A DNA stretch of 64,000 bases, from contig JAVTVX010000026.1 in NCBI GenBank assembly GCA_033439265.1, forward strand, positions 7,627,001 through 7,691,000. The letters run 5' to 3'. The notes beneath the pieces were generated by a model. The model made no database searches. It was not told where the DNA came from and was given only the letters and a program-made list of their open reading frames with translations. Positions within the stretch are counted from its first letter, which is position 1. Each line of letters starts with the position of its first letter. The position numbers and the translations under genes are program-made. Below, piece by piece: positions 36,490 to 49,445 of this stretch. The stretch comes from Dillenia suffruticosa. Taxonomy: Eukaryota > Streptophyta > Magnoliopsida > Dilleniales > Dilleniaceae.

Positions 36490-38260
36490 TAGTCATTCTT
36501 CGATAGATTCCCCAACACCAGCCAAGAATGGAAGGACGATGAATGATCCGAGCCCAAACCTAGCAAACAAGAGCACAATCCCAAAAATAGATAAATACAT
36601 GTTTTTGGAAGCTCACGACAGAGAGAACAAGGAGGATCATTAGTTAGTCAACAATAGAATCGGTCGAGTGCTATTGATTATCGGTGTACCATGAGAGAAA
36701 AGCCATATAAGGAATTTAACCCGTTCCTAACATTTTAATATCCAAATCCACCTCTATGAAACTGTAAAAGGTGGAATGGAATCCTCTAGATGTCAATACA
36801 TGGAGTAAGCCGACTATACTGAAAACACCATAAAGAATCACCCGTTCAACATGCTAAATTTTGGGACTCAAGATCAATGGGAATCAACAAGGCCCGAACC
36901 TCCTCCACAATTGACTTTGGAAGAAGAGCAGCGAGGCTAGAAACATTCCACTATTGATAAGGAGTAATAAATCGCTTCACCCGCAAAGTAGTAAAATAAT
37001 CTTAAAGATCTCTAGGAATCCTCTTCGACAATGATCTCGCACCAACCCAACTATCCTCCCAAAACTAGATATCTATCACATTCCCTAACTACAACATAGC
37101 CCGAATTTGTAAAAGACTGCACCAAAAGGTCGAGTAACTAGAGAGCCAACCACAATGAAGAAAATCTCCCTAGCAGAGGTATTTTTTTCTGAAGAAGTTC
37201 ACACCATAGGGCCAAATCTGACTATAAAAGCCGCTAGCCTTGCTTAGCAAAAAATGCACAATTTGCATCTAAAGACTTACAAATCTCCAATCGAAAAAAA
37301 TATCCTTATGTTGACACAATAAATCTCACCGAATTGCATGAACTTGTCGAATCCCCTTGGTATCATCCCAAAAAAACTAATGATTTAGCCTATTAAGCTA
37401 AGTACAAACTGATTTAGGTAACCAATTTGACAGCATGGCATATGAAGGAATAAAAAATTTGACCGTTTAAATTAATGTTTTTTACCCACCAACACTCAAT
37501 GTCATTGACTTTCAACCAAAAATTTTGTTCTAAACCTATTTCAAATCAATGCAAACAGAACGTGGGAGATAGCAAATGTAATCGGACAAACCAACTAATT
37601 AGGGATCTGTAAATCTTGAAAAGTTTGTCCCAGAAAGCACAACAAGCAGTCATAAACTTGCTGACAATCAATTTTCAGAACCATTGTCTAGTGAGCCCTA
37701 TGGAAAGTGTGAATGGAATGCATAATTTTTTGAGTGATAATAATGTTATTCAACGTACTCCAACTTGAAAGAAATCTACTTTGAAAATGGCCTATCACCT
37801 TTTGTAGGATGGCATGAAATTGATGGACTAACACTTTAATAGGAACCTTTACACCCTGTATTAAGTAAACTAATAGGGCGAAACTCATGTAAACCACTCT
37901 GACAAGACATTTTCAAAATTAGGACAATAAGCACGGGGAAACTTTGAAGCTCCCCAACAAACTGACATAGATCGGGGTGAGTGATTGTTCCAAAATTTTT
38001 AATAGAACAGAAGTTGAATACTATCAAAATTTGAAGGCTTTGGGCCCCTTTATGGAAAATACTACTGTCTAGATCTCAGACAACTCAATAGGATGACTCA
38101 GATGGACTTGATCATCAGTATCAATAGCTTGTTGTCGGTTATTGTACCCACTAGACCCATTTCAGAGCGAATCTCTTCCAAATAAATCTGCAAAATAGGA
38201 AGTCATATCCTCCTTTATTTGTTGTTGATCTAAACACCATTTTTCATTAATTTTCAATTC
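36490..38260 (-). mobile_element. Second, more decayed LINE relic
   Basis: On the minus strand EFRPISLLNTGCKG (about 37890) is the LINE RT block. VIGHFQSRFLSSWSTLNNII follows, equivalent to the Q-S-A-F-V-x-G-R-x-I-x-D-N-I block. Sequence farther down to about 36500 has zf-RVT-like pieces only. There are many stops and frame changes. It is related to the LINE at 2366-6560 but more diverged. Neither end is defined. Confidence 0.55.
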
Positions 38261-40980
38261 AAAAATTCATTTTCAATTAAAAAATATACGATAACAAGTT
38301 TTATAGATGTAAATTATAGTTATCGAATGTAGTGAGAAAATAACAAGAAAAAGTTGAAATAAATAAATTAATGTTTATTAAAGTGACAAATATTTTTTAA
38401 GAATATAATATTTTAAAGTGACAAATATTAATATTTTTAAAGCAACAAATAATTTAAAATAAAATAATTTTTTAAAAAAGAAAATACTTTGAATCTTCCA
38501 CTTAAGAGATGTAGTTATTCGTAAAGCCAATTAACAAAGATGTGTTAGATTGGTTGCGATTCATTATACAAAAGAAGTATTTATGCGTAAGATTTTAGGA
38601 ATTTGGAATTTAAATAAAAGAAAAGTATGATAAAATATATATTTTTAATTTACTCTAAATTTAATTAGTAAAAAAATTATTTTTGTACTCCTGGCTATTG
38701 TAGTGACGTGACAGGCCAGTGGATAAATAAAAAATTTCGCCTAATTTCACTCTTTTCAAAAAATAAAAAGTTTAAAAGTAAAAAAAAAAAATTAATTATA
38801 AAGTTTTCCACCTTACCGCGTGAAAGTGGGGTCCATCTGTCACGGAAACAGGAAGAAAAGATGAATAAATATTAAAAATTAGAAAAATAAGATTTATTTG
38901 GAGAAAACGGCATCCTCGACGGACGTTACGTTGGTTGCTTAGACGAAGACGCGAAATTTCGACCTTTATCTCACCGTCACGGGATTGACCCCCAAATTAA
39001 CGCCGTTAACTTCGCAGTAACGACCATCTCCACTTCCCCAAACCCTAAAATCACGCTGTAATATCTACTCTTTCTCTCTCTCTACGCCCAAACATTCAAT
39101 TTATTCTCTGGTCTTACAAAGTGGTGTCCATACTGGCAGCCAACGGCTACTCGTTTCTGACGTGACACAAGACTATTTTGCCATGTCATACATGTCTCTC
39201 GTTAGGAGCGCCGAATTAATTGCCACGTGGAATATAGTGTAGACGGATCACGCGCCGTCCTAATTTCAGTGGTGGGCCACGCATTGCCCGTTACTACTAC
39301 TTTTTCGTTTCCAATAAATATCCCCAATTGCGCAGCCCCTTTGTGGTGGCAGATCCGTAACATTTAGTTAAGTTAATGGTAGTATGGGAATAAAATGCAC
39401 TCAACCGAAAAGTGGCCGGCGCCTTGGGCGGTTGGCTGTTGAGGGATGCAACAAGACAAGGTGGCTCTAAAATTTGTTGAACTCACTTTTCCCATTTGTT
39501 TTTTTTTAGTATGAAAAATGTTTTGGGAAAACATTAAAAATAATTTATGAAAAAGCAAAGGCTCTTTTGGCGTTCCCTCCGCCCCAGAAATATAAAAGGT
39601 TGGTCAATCATTGATTTTGCCCTGATGATTCATGCTTTCTTGGTTATTTTTGGCCTGTTACCCACTACTGTCTTGCCTTATCATTTTGAATTTCTTTTTC
39701 TTTTTCTTTTTTTTATGCAATCAATTTGTATTTTAATTTTGGCACTTTATTTACTTTCGAAGACTCTCATCTCTTGCTTCAGAATTCAGAGTTTGGAGGG
39801 TTTTTATTGAGGAAGGTCCATAAAAAATATTATACTTGCTTGTGATTAAAATTGAGCTTTTTGAAATCTTCAAGGAGGGATAAAGTAAAAGTATCACAAG
39901 AGATATCTTTAAAAAGGAAAAAAAATAAAATAAAAGAAGTATATAGAGAGAGAAAAATAGATAAAAAATCAAGTGTTATCTTAGCAATGTAGTACATAGA
40001 ATATTTAGTTGATAGAGTGATGGAATATTAGTATTTTTTCTAAGTAAAATTCAGAGTTGAAATTTTATGTATGAAAAAAATATATATTAAAAAAATTTTA
40101 TTACTTAAATATTAAATTCGATTGAAATTAAATTTAATTAAATTTAACGTAATAATTAAATATTATTATTTATTAAGAAAAAATAATGCGGTACATGGTA
40201 CCTTTCGCTCAAAATATTGAAGGGTTCGATTCGACCGGAATGTCCATTCATACTCCAAAAATTATTGTAAGTCAAATCTGGCAACACACATTCATTCATG
40301 ATTACCCCAAATTGATGGAGCTTTTCCAAAAAAAAAAAGGGTCAGTGGAGCCTCTTGTAGGATATTTCTTTTGAATGTTTGGGAACAACGAAAAATTATT
40401 TTCTCAAATTTTACTGAAATTTGAGAGTCTTGTAGAAAAATTTTATTTTGGTATGAAAATTCATGTGTTTTCTTTTCGTCTCTTTCAACAAAATAAAATA
40501 GATTTTCTATATTTTTCAAATGATATTTTTTATGGGTCATAAATTAATATTTATACAAAACATAAAGAATAATAGTTTTCTTTTATTCCATAAAATCCAA
40601 GAAAAGCACTCCTTCATTTTTTGGTAATGATTTTTGCTCACAAAATCCTATCAGGTTTAGAGCAAATAACTCGTATGGTTTAAAGGAATTTTATATCTGT
40701 TTAATTAAAAATATAATTAGTTATATATTTATTATAAAATAAATTTAATCGAATTTAACGTAATTATCGAATAATGATTATTTATAAGAAAATGATAGTT
40801 AAAAATATTTATTTTTTCATCTTGGTTAATAATAGTTTTGTGGGTAATAATGTTCAATTATGTTTAAAGGGTGTGGATAATTTGGATTATTGACGTCATT
40901 TATAAGAAATAACCATCTTTCCACATATGACACTTGTCAGACAAACATAAATATTAATATTTACAAAATAAAAAAATGGT
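38261..40980. other. Spacer with a promoter-like patch, no gene seen
   Basis: Mostly AT-rich. The patch 38880-39340 is less AT-rich and contains CCCCAAACCCTAAA (a telo-box, AAACCCTAA, at 39040), a CT-run and CCACGTGG-like sites, as often found at plant promoters and 5' leaders. No open frame of substance follows it on either strand. The open frames at 39547-39810 and 39751-39972 are low-complexity and unrecognised. Confidence 0.45.
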
Positions 40981-40981
40981 C

Positions 40982-41449
40982 TATATATATATATATATTT
41001 TTTTTTTAACTCAAAAAGAACAGAAGAAAAAAGAGAAAAAGAAAGTGAGTAGATAATGAAGGAGTGATTTAAAATTGTGAAAGATAATTAAACAAAAAGG
41101 GCAACAGATTAACAAATGACAATAAGCTATCCCACCCCACTCACAATTGAGGAAGAGAGAACAGCCCACCACTCCTCACTCTTTCCCCTTCTCTCCACCA
41201 ATAAAATCACACTCGCTACCCCTTCCCCTTCCACTCTTCATTAGCCATCCCACCCCCTTCTCTTTCTCCATAAGCCATTGCTGTGGAGATTCCTTCCCTC
41301 CCTCTCTCTCTATCCCTCCGCTGTACATGCATTTCATTACAACTACAGAAGCAAAAGCACAGGATAATACACAACTGAACCAACTAGAGAGAGAGAGAGA
41401 GAGAGAGAGAGGCTTTGAGGTAAAAAGGGTTAACGAATCACCTAAAATA
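40982..41449 (+). promoter_or_regulatory. XTH upstream region and probable 5' leader
   Basis: A TA-rich stretch at 40982-40998 is a candidate TATA region, although it is also a microsatellite. A C- and T-rich leader-like segment covers about 41155-41325. An (AG)n run is at 41386-41412. The ATG at 41450 has A at -3 and G at +4, a strong plant start context. Confidence 0.45.
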
Positions 41450-43699
41450 ATGGAGGGTTTTCATCTGGTGCTGTTGTTGCTTTCTTCTCTTGTTGTGTTG
41501 GCATTTGGGTCTTCCCAAAACCTTCCCATTCTGTCTTTCGACGAAGGCTATACCCATCTTTTTGGAGATAATAATCTTATGATACTCAGAGATGGTAAAT
41601 CTGTTCATCTTACTCTTGATGAACGAACAGGTCTGTTGCTCTTTTTCAAACCAAGCCCCTCGTTCTGTTATTTTTTTTTGTCTTTTTATTTTTTTGCTCT
41701 GTTTTCTTCCTTTCTTGGTTTTTGATATTTGGGGTTTTCTGAGTTTGCAGGTGCGGGATTTGTATCGCAAGATTTGTATCTCCATGGATACTTCAGTGCT
41801 TCCATTAAATTGCCTTCAGATTACACTGCAGGTGTTGTTGTTGCATTCTATGTAAGTAATCCCGATTCTGATGAGAAATGGAAATAATCAACACTTAATT
41901 CGATTTTCTCATCATTTCTTTTTTAATTTCAAAATGGTCCCCAATCGGGTTTTAAGTTCTTGGAGAGTTTTAGTTTGGAAATATGAAATACAAATAAATC
42001 TTGACAAAAAGCCATCATTTTTAAGTTCATTGTAATTTGTGTGGAGAATTTGTATTTCTTAAATGCAGGAGTTTTTGATCTTCAATATTACCAAAAATGT
42101 TGAACTTTATTTTAAAGCTCTGCTGAGTACATGTGTTTTATTTGGTGTTTTAAGCTTACAATCCTTTATATATTTTTATCTGGGTGTTTGTCTCTAATTT
42201 CAATTAGTTTTTATTTTTAATTTTTGTTTAAAAAATTTGATTCATGGTATTTTCATCATCTTATTGTTTTTATGGTTGTTTAATAAATGGGCAGATGTCA
42301 AATGGAGATATGTATGAGAAAAACCATGATGAATTGGATTTTGAGTTTTTGGGAAACATAAGAGGCAAAGATTGGAGGATTCAGACAAACATTTATGGCA
42401 ATGGAAGCACAAATGTAGGCAGAGAAGAGAGATATGGTCTCTGGTTTGATCCCTCTGAAGACTACCATCAATACAGCATTCTCTGGACTCAATCTCAGAT
42501 CATGTAAACATCAATCACTTAATTAATTCACTTTCCCACCTCACCACTCTAATTTACTCCTGTGCTTTAAATTTTCCATTTTTAGAAAAATATGTGTGTG
42601 TGTGTATACTCTCAGGGCTTCTCGATGTGATGCCTCTACTGTGTAGGGTACTCCCAATGCTTCTACTTCTAGGAGGACTTTGTACAAATAAGTTGTATTG
42701 TATTGAATTAGGAGTTACCTATTGTTTTAGAGAACCCAATGCCCTTCTCAAACTAGCTAGAGATCTCTGTAACTAGCTAGAGATCTCTGTTATTTTCCAT
42801 AATTAGGTTTAGTTAATAAATTTTTAGTATCTATGGTCTAGATGGAGAAAGATTCTTCTAGTGTTTGTTATTCAGATTGTCTCCTTACGTATTCATTTTT
42901 GATTTACAAGTAGAAAGGAATGTTGTTAGCTTAGTAAAACTAGGCTTATTGCCATCGATCAAACCTCTATGGAGGGACCCTGTGAGACCACATTATGTTC
43001 TTTATATGCTTTCATAGTGTGTGTAGTTTCTGGGCTATTGTACATTTATTTTGGGCACTTGACTGGTACCGTCAAGTATTTAGCCGTCATTAGGAAAAAT
43101 GTCATTACATTAACTCCATTCAAATTATTCATTTTTTATCATATTTTGATAAGTTTATAAATGATCTTTTTTTTTTGGGTTATGTTTTTGTCATCTGCAG
43201 ATTTTATGTTGATGATGTGCCTATCAGAGAGATTCAAAGGACAGAAGCAATGAGTGGGGACTTCCCTTCAAAGCCAATGTCCTTGTATGCAACAATATGG
43301 GATGGGTCTGATTGGGCAACCAATGGAGGAAAATACAGGGTAAATTACAAATATGCCCCTTACGTTGCCAAATTTTCTGATCTTGTCCTTCATGGATGTA
43401 CAGTGGACCCAATTGAGCATACATCCAAGAAGTGTGACAGTGCTGCTAGTTCCTTCAAAATTCCTAATGGTATAACTCTCCAACAAAGAGCCAAAATGAT
43501 GAACTTTAGGAACAAGTACATGACCTATTCTTACTGCTATGACCGGGTTCGGTACCAGATCCCTCCTTGTGAGTGTGTTCTTGATCCTCGAGAAGCCAAG
43601 CACCTTAGGGCATTTGATCCTGTTACTTTTGGCGGAGGCAGGCGCCACCGTGGGAATAGGCACCACCATAGAGCAAGCCATGAGGCCACCTCCATTTAA
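41450..43699 (+). CDS. XTH: Xyloglucan endotransglucosylase/hydrolase, group III-B (XTH27/28-like)
   Basis: Four exons (41450-41630, 41751-41851, 42295-42503, 43201-43699), all with GT-AG junctions that keep frame, give 329 aa. Arabidopsis XTH27/28 are similar in length and sequence. Residues 1-21 form a hydrophobic signal peptide, so the enzyme is secreted to the cell wall, where the family cuts and rejoins xyloglucan chains. The GH16 active site HDELDFEFLGN is at residues 105-115, with E107 as nucleophile and E111 as acid/base. The XET C-terminal domain keeps cysteine pairs around CTVDP and YSYCYDRVRYQIPPCECV. The tail is His/Arg-rich (GRRHRGNRHHHRASH). ERTG, then AGVVVAFY, then NIYGNGST place it in group III-B; by family knowledge that points to transglucosylase rather than hydrolase activity. 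It appears intact. The start is chosen because it gives the signal peptide and a strong context. Confidence 0.95.
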
Positions 43700-43985
43700 A
43701 AGCATAAGGTATAATTTTTCTATATTGTCACATGGGCATTATTGTCAGCTTGATATAATTGAGTCAGTTTTTACTGTGAATAGAGAGAGAGATCGTAGAT
43801 TATTGAAGAGGGTGATGGTTAGATTGTGATGGTTCAATATGGGGTATGTATATATTTCATACCTTATAGGTTTCCGGACATTGTCTCATAATGTTTTGGG
43901 CCTTTATAACTTGAATTTGTGATGATTGCTGTACTTGGCATACCCTTGTGATTTCCAATAAATATTTTTAGCATATGAGGTTATT
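43700..43985 (+). terminator. XTH 3' UTR with poly(A) signal
   Basis: AATAAA lies at 43957-43962, about 260 bp past the stop, in an AT-rich leader-like stretch. This is a reasonable 3' end. The exact cleavage site cannot be read. Confidence 0.45.
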
Positions 43986-46633
43986 AAATACATCATGTGT
44001 GTGGTGGCAGGGACAAGTGTTTCATATATTTTTGTGCATTTTTATTCTTGCTCAGGTTTGTGATATTTAGAGTCATTCTGTCCAACAACCACAAGGTGTT
44101 CAAAGTATGTGCAAGTCTGCCACGTATCAAGCTGTTGATCCTACCCTGGGGAGACATTTTAGACATTTGAATTGATCCTTGTGAAAAGCTCTAGATTGAT
44201 CTAGTATAAAGAGGATTGTCTCAAAAGGTATGGCTCTGCAGAGGAGAGAGAGAGAGAGAGAGAGAGAGGAAAACCAAAATCCAGGTTAGAATTTCGCCAC
44301 TTTTATGAGAGTATTGGCCCCTTTGAATTGTGAGAAAGATTGAAAAATGATGCCAATGATGTCAACCGCAAGACTTGTTTTTTTGTTCTGGAGCCGGAAT
44401 TGTTCTGGGGGTGGTGTGGCACAGTTTAATAGCACATTTAGATCAAATAGATTAAAGTTATAATCATGATGATATTCCATGCTTGATGCAAACAATTATA
44501 TTTAGGACTTTATTCCCTACGTATCCTTTAGGTTTTCAAATGGATTACCCTTCATCATTTTGCCTTTTTTTTTTTATATTATTATAACAACCGATTTTTA
44601 AAATTATATTTTGCTTAACTCGATTCAGAACTTGTAATGATCTATTGGGGTTACCCTCTTAATATAGTCTAATTCATGCCGATATCACGAGTCAAATTTG
44701 AGATTTTAGTTAAAAAGATCTAATGTCACGTTCCATTAAACCAATTAAATCAATCGACCCCTTGTTCATCCACTTGCTTTGCCTTAACTTTAGACAGGAA
44801 CTTATCATCACAACCCTACCCTATCAAACTTATGATCACAACCCCATCAAAGCTTACATAATGCCCTGCACCATTAACTAAATGACCTACTAATTTACTA
44901 ATTTGTAATGAACATGATATAGCAATCCACAATTTTCATAGTTTTTTGTCACAAAAGGTCACGCAACATAAACATAATGGCCAACTAGTTTATAAATGGT
45001 CGCTCAACATTGTCTTGTAGTCACAAAATTTCCCTGTGAAGCTATGCATCTACTCCTCTGTGCATGATTAGGACCCCTGAAATGTCTGGTTTGATACATA
45101 GCTACGGTTGCTTAGGCGAGTATACCGTCAGAACCCCAATGAAGGATTAACAGTAGTCGAACACCCATCCACTGAGCAATTCGAACTCGGTGAATTTGTG
45201 AACTTGCGAACATAAGGAACATGAACACCATTGCCAGTGATCCACCAGTTTGGTTGCAAAATTTTTCATAATTCAGAATTTCAATCTCTCTTAAACTCTC
45301 GAGTTATTAAACACAATTCAAAACAAAATCCAAGTGCTGTGTTCCTTATTTGAGACTCAGAATCTAATTTGGAAAACAAGACAAAAGACAAGTTATCTGC
45401 CATTTGGAAAAAGCAAAGTTAAAGGGCAACATTTCTGAAAATTTCAGGCGTTAAAGTTTAAAAAATTGAACTGTTTCCTGATATCCATTTCAAAAACATC
45501 ATCAAAATAAATTAAAATGCAGCAGAGCAGAGAGCTGACCCTACCCTGCAAAGATGATCAGAAGAAAACAGCAGATAAAGTCCTGAAAAAAGGGGGAACA
45601 ACAAAAAGGAGAAGAAAGCAAAGCACCAAAGACGTTTTTTTTTGTTGGATATGTACATCAAAACTGAGCATCTGCAGAACACCGAAATTTCAGCAACCCA
45701 CCAAATCTTTTCCAGCTGTCCCAAATTCCCCATTCATGGTTTTGCCCAATTTCACTTGCCATCATTTAATACTGATATGGTACTAAACCTCATATTTATC
45801 TCTAACCACTCCTGCTAACTGGTAGAAGTGTCTTATGATGGCCATACGTTACTAGGTCCCACATTGCAAACGCCAATTTCGTTTCTCTCTATCAAAGGAT
45901 GTATACTCCACTCTCACTTAACTTTTGCACCTTTCCTAGGATGGGTTTGTCCTGAGCTTCCTAAAACCATTTTTGATTTTAATGACGGCCACCAACTTTA
46001 GGCCACTTATTGTGGGATTGAAGTCCCTTGCACATAAAGGCAACACGAGGGCCCAACATTTATTAAAACAAAGAATAAGACTAGAAGATCAGTGATTACA
46101 CTCCCTCAAATAAACTGGTATCAGATTCAGAGTAATAAAGGGTATGTTTTACAGAATTCCCCAACTAATGATGCATAAAGTGTTCTATGGTCTACCATGG
46201 CCCACTGTAATAACTTGCTAGAGTGTACCACACGTTGTCAAATTTGTAGACCAAATTAAAATGGAACCTAAATAATGGACCACAAACTTTTGCGTATGGA
46301 ACCAACACTCAAAAGCACTCTACAAGAAGTGGTGCCTGTATACACCTAATAAAGGATGGGCCATAACCAAATATTTTGTCATCAATGGCAAATCACATAT
46401 GGCCTCTAAGATCATTAAATTGGTGTTTCCACACAGATGTTCCCAAGAAAATAAAAAATTCAACTTATTATGTAAAACTTAGAGGTTTGAATTGGTTCAT
46501 ACAACAGTACAGTCTTTGTATGGCTGGATAATTAAAACTACAGACCTGCCAGTATGGAGCCCTGATTGGGAAGACAGCTTTCTTTAAAGGGAATGCACAA
46601 GGATGCTATTTTCTGGGGAGAACACCAAATCTT
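43986..46633. other. Spacer between XTH and the ASB relic
   Basis: No recognisable gene. There is a (GA)n run at 44243-44269 and some mixed unique sequence. Open frames at 45512-45786 overlap on opposite strands and have no known motif. Confidence 0.5.
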
Positions 46634-49445
46634 CTAATTCTGAGATTCAGCCTCCTTTCTCTCTATTAATTTCATGAAGTTGTGAATGATGGTCTTGCCT
46701 TCAGTGGTTATAATGCTCTCCGGATGGAACTGAACTCCTTGCATTATTTCCCAAAATTATCAAATAACAGCAACAATGTGAACAGTTCTAAAAGTATGAT
46801 ATATCAACAAAAACAAATTAATTGTCTCCAAGGGGACAGCCTGGTGGTCACAATGCCCCTTCCCTCAACCCTGAAATCCAGGGTTTGAATTCTTGTGTAA
46901 CAAAAAAAAAAAAAAAACAAAAAAAGAACAAAAACAAATTAATTTACTTTTCGTAATGTTTGCGTGGGAAAAAAGAGGACAAATTGAGTGACTTAAAGAA
47001 TGTCACCAGGCAATTGATATTCATGTTCCACTAACATATGCTTCTCTCTCCACTTCAATTATGAGCGTTCTCTTTGTTCTCGTTCACTCTCTGTCATAGA
47101 CTGTCACCTTTCGAGCATTTCTCTTAAAATAACCAAGGTTCTGAAGATGGATTTTGCACCACACAAGGAGCTTCAACAAATTAAAACAAAATGCACATCC
47201 AATTCAACTCCAACCCACCTCTTCTCAACTTGGGAAAACCAAAATTAAATTTCCTTTTGAAAGCTTTGCAGTTGTGGATTTAGTATTGGCCAAAAGCATT
47301 CAAAGTGCATACACATGGTAATCAGGCTCGAGCACAATGTCAAGAGCACTAAATCACCTTCCCCACAAAGTTTATTGATCGATTCAGAGTATAATTAGCA
47401 TACACATCTATGTTGCAACTTGTATCTCCAAATTGTCCTCTCTAAAATCTAATGCACTCAAATTGTTGGTATTTATCTGCCAAAAGCCATAATAGGAGCT
47501 TGAGGCCATTCTAAGCAAAGCTCTGCATTGTGCAGTCCATACCTGCTCTCCCTAGCTCAATATAAGAAGATTGCAATACATTTTGTCTCTGTCATTAGCA
47601 TCATATTCACAACTAGCACTCAACTCATTGTAATATCTCAAATTCTTGAGGTGACAAAAGGAGACTGATTAGAGAGTTCTCAATCTACAAAATGATTTGA
47701 TCAAAGAGCATCAATTAAGGAGCATACCAAAAAGCAAGTTGGCTGTGCTTCCATCTTATTTTTCTAAGAGATGCACCAATCTGCATGCAGGTACGGGACA
47801 GCTCCAATATGTGTTGTTATTTTATCACAATTAACAGATTTTATGCCAATTTTTCTTCCACTACCAACTCCATATCTGCAGAAGACCACTTTGTACAGAA
47901 ATCAAGCCTGTATCTAAATTCCACAAACTACCTCAGAATGAAGGACCCAACAGGCCAACGCAATGGAGATGGTAGACTGCAGAAGATTGGTTACTTATGA
48001 TGCTCAGTTTGTGCACTCACACCAATTATCAATGATAAAGCTTCATGAACAGAATGAACTTACAGGGAATAACTTTGAATAAAAATGACTGTGTTTTGAA
48101 GAAGAATGACGAATTTACACTCCTCTGTTGGAGGAAAGATGGCTAACTTTTACTGACCCCAAGCCTCAGACATACAAATAAAACTTCAGGAAGTGTAAAT
48201 CCTTTTCGGTCCTTTTCTTTTGTAAATTTGCATGATTTGTTTCTTAATGTTTTTAAACCACTTTAAATCCTGTTATATAATAGATGAAGTGTATTGATAT
48301 TTACTAATGAGATTTAATGAATAAAGCATTTGGTTATGTGAGAGCCCACTATTGGCCTCAGATTCATCTAGCATCACTGTGTCTCTCCAAGCCAAAAGGT
48401 TAAATGGAACAGAGCATCTCACCTGTAGATGCTTATATTTTTTGTGGAGAGCAGCCATTATCAGTCCATCACCGGTCCATGCTGTAACCTCTAGCTCTTC
48501 ACAAGGACAACTATCCTGTTCAATGACAAAGGTATGATATCTTCCAGAAATAAAAGGGCTGAAACAAAATAAACATAATAGTGTCACCCATTAAACTTAG
48601 CAGTGACAAGCATTTCAACATATGTAAATTTTATTGACAGTTCACGCAAATCATGCAAATATCATCCGTTTCATGATAATTGAAACAAGCATCAATGACC
48701 TTAACTGACCAGTGCAGAGGAACATTGCAAGAGGAGGATAAACATACTTAGGCAAACCAGTAAACAAGCCATCTTCCCCCTTTTCATCATAGTACATAAG
48801 CAAACCTTTTCCATGCCTTACACCATAAGGAGAACGCACAATCTCCCCTGCATAATATGACAGAAGATGTGATTTGAGTATAAAATCACATTCAAGCAGT
48901 TCAAGATTCCCAGCTTAAAAAAATAGAAATTCAAAAAGAAAAGAGTGGAGAAAAGAGTTCAAGACCAAATATTTGAAGCAAAATTCCCAGCAGTGGTTAT
49001 TGCACAATGGATTCAATCCAGTTTGTAAAAGGTAAGAGACCAGATATATGAAGCAATTTTTAAAGGCTCACATCCAAATGCCTCCCCAGTGCACTGCAAA
49101 CCCATGCACACCCCAAATAAAGGTACAATAGGACCAAGTTCCAAAACAGTTTGCAGTGATATTCCGGAATCTTGAGGTGCACTGTATTAAGTGTGAGATT
49201 CGATTATGCGGAACTTGCAACCAAATGGCATACATGTTTACCTGGTCCGGGGGATATATGAACTCCTCTAGGATTTTTCTACAGCAATAGAAATAATAGG
49301 GGAAATTCCATAGATCACATTCAATCCAAAAGATCAAAACATCAGTTAAATTGCACTCTATCTGAAACTTTTACCCTTTCACTTCCTCCACAGAGAGCTC
49401 ATCATTCCTGTGAACATCAATGTTGCATCCTAATTCTCCCATGTA
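46634..49445 (-). pseudogene. ASB: Anthranilate synthase beta subunit (glutamine amidotransferase), probable pseudogene
   Basis: Six exons on the minus strand match plant ASB/TrpG, the plastid subunit that supplies ammonia from glutamine for anthranilate, the first step of tryptophan synthesis. 49445-49375: YMGELGCNIDVHRNDELSVE. 49278-49242: KNPRGVHISPGPG. 49181-49072: PQDSGISL...FGVCMGLQC with the catalytic Cys. 48847-48748: IVRSPYGVRHGKG and GEDGLFTGLP. 48558-48423: SGRYHTFVIEQD, LEVTAWTGDGLIMAA. 46738-46634: GVQFHPESIITTEGK with the catalytic His and Glu, ending in TAG. About 185 of roughly 275 residues remain, with no in-frame stop. But no first exon (transit peptide, NYDSFTYN block) is seen, and three junctions are one base off: before KNPRG, before PQDSG, and before GVQF (acceptor CAAG where CAGG is expected). 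One junction gives GW for the usual GG. A live gene with unusual splicing is not ruled out. Confidence 0.8.
46824..46926 (+). mobile_element. Very short tRNA-derived SINE with 18-bp target duplication
   Basis: About 80 bp with A-box-like AGCCTGGTGGTCAC and B-box-like GGGTTTGAATTC, then a poly-A tail. It is flanked by a perfect 18-bp direct repeat AACAAAAACAAATTAATT (46806-46823 and 46927-46944). It lies in the last intron of the ASB relic. The exact long duplication and clean tail suggest a recent insertion made by LINE machinery. The unit is little more than a tRNA-like head plus tail. Confidence 0.8.

Noticed and set aside
41147-41326. Further upstream extension of the XTH frame
   Set aside because: The frame is open but begins at a TTG, with low-complexity Ser/Pro-rich leader-like sequence; not a plausible start.
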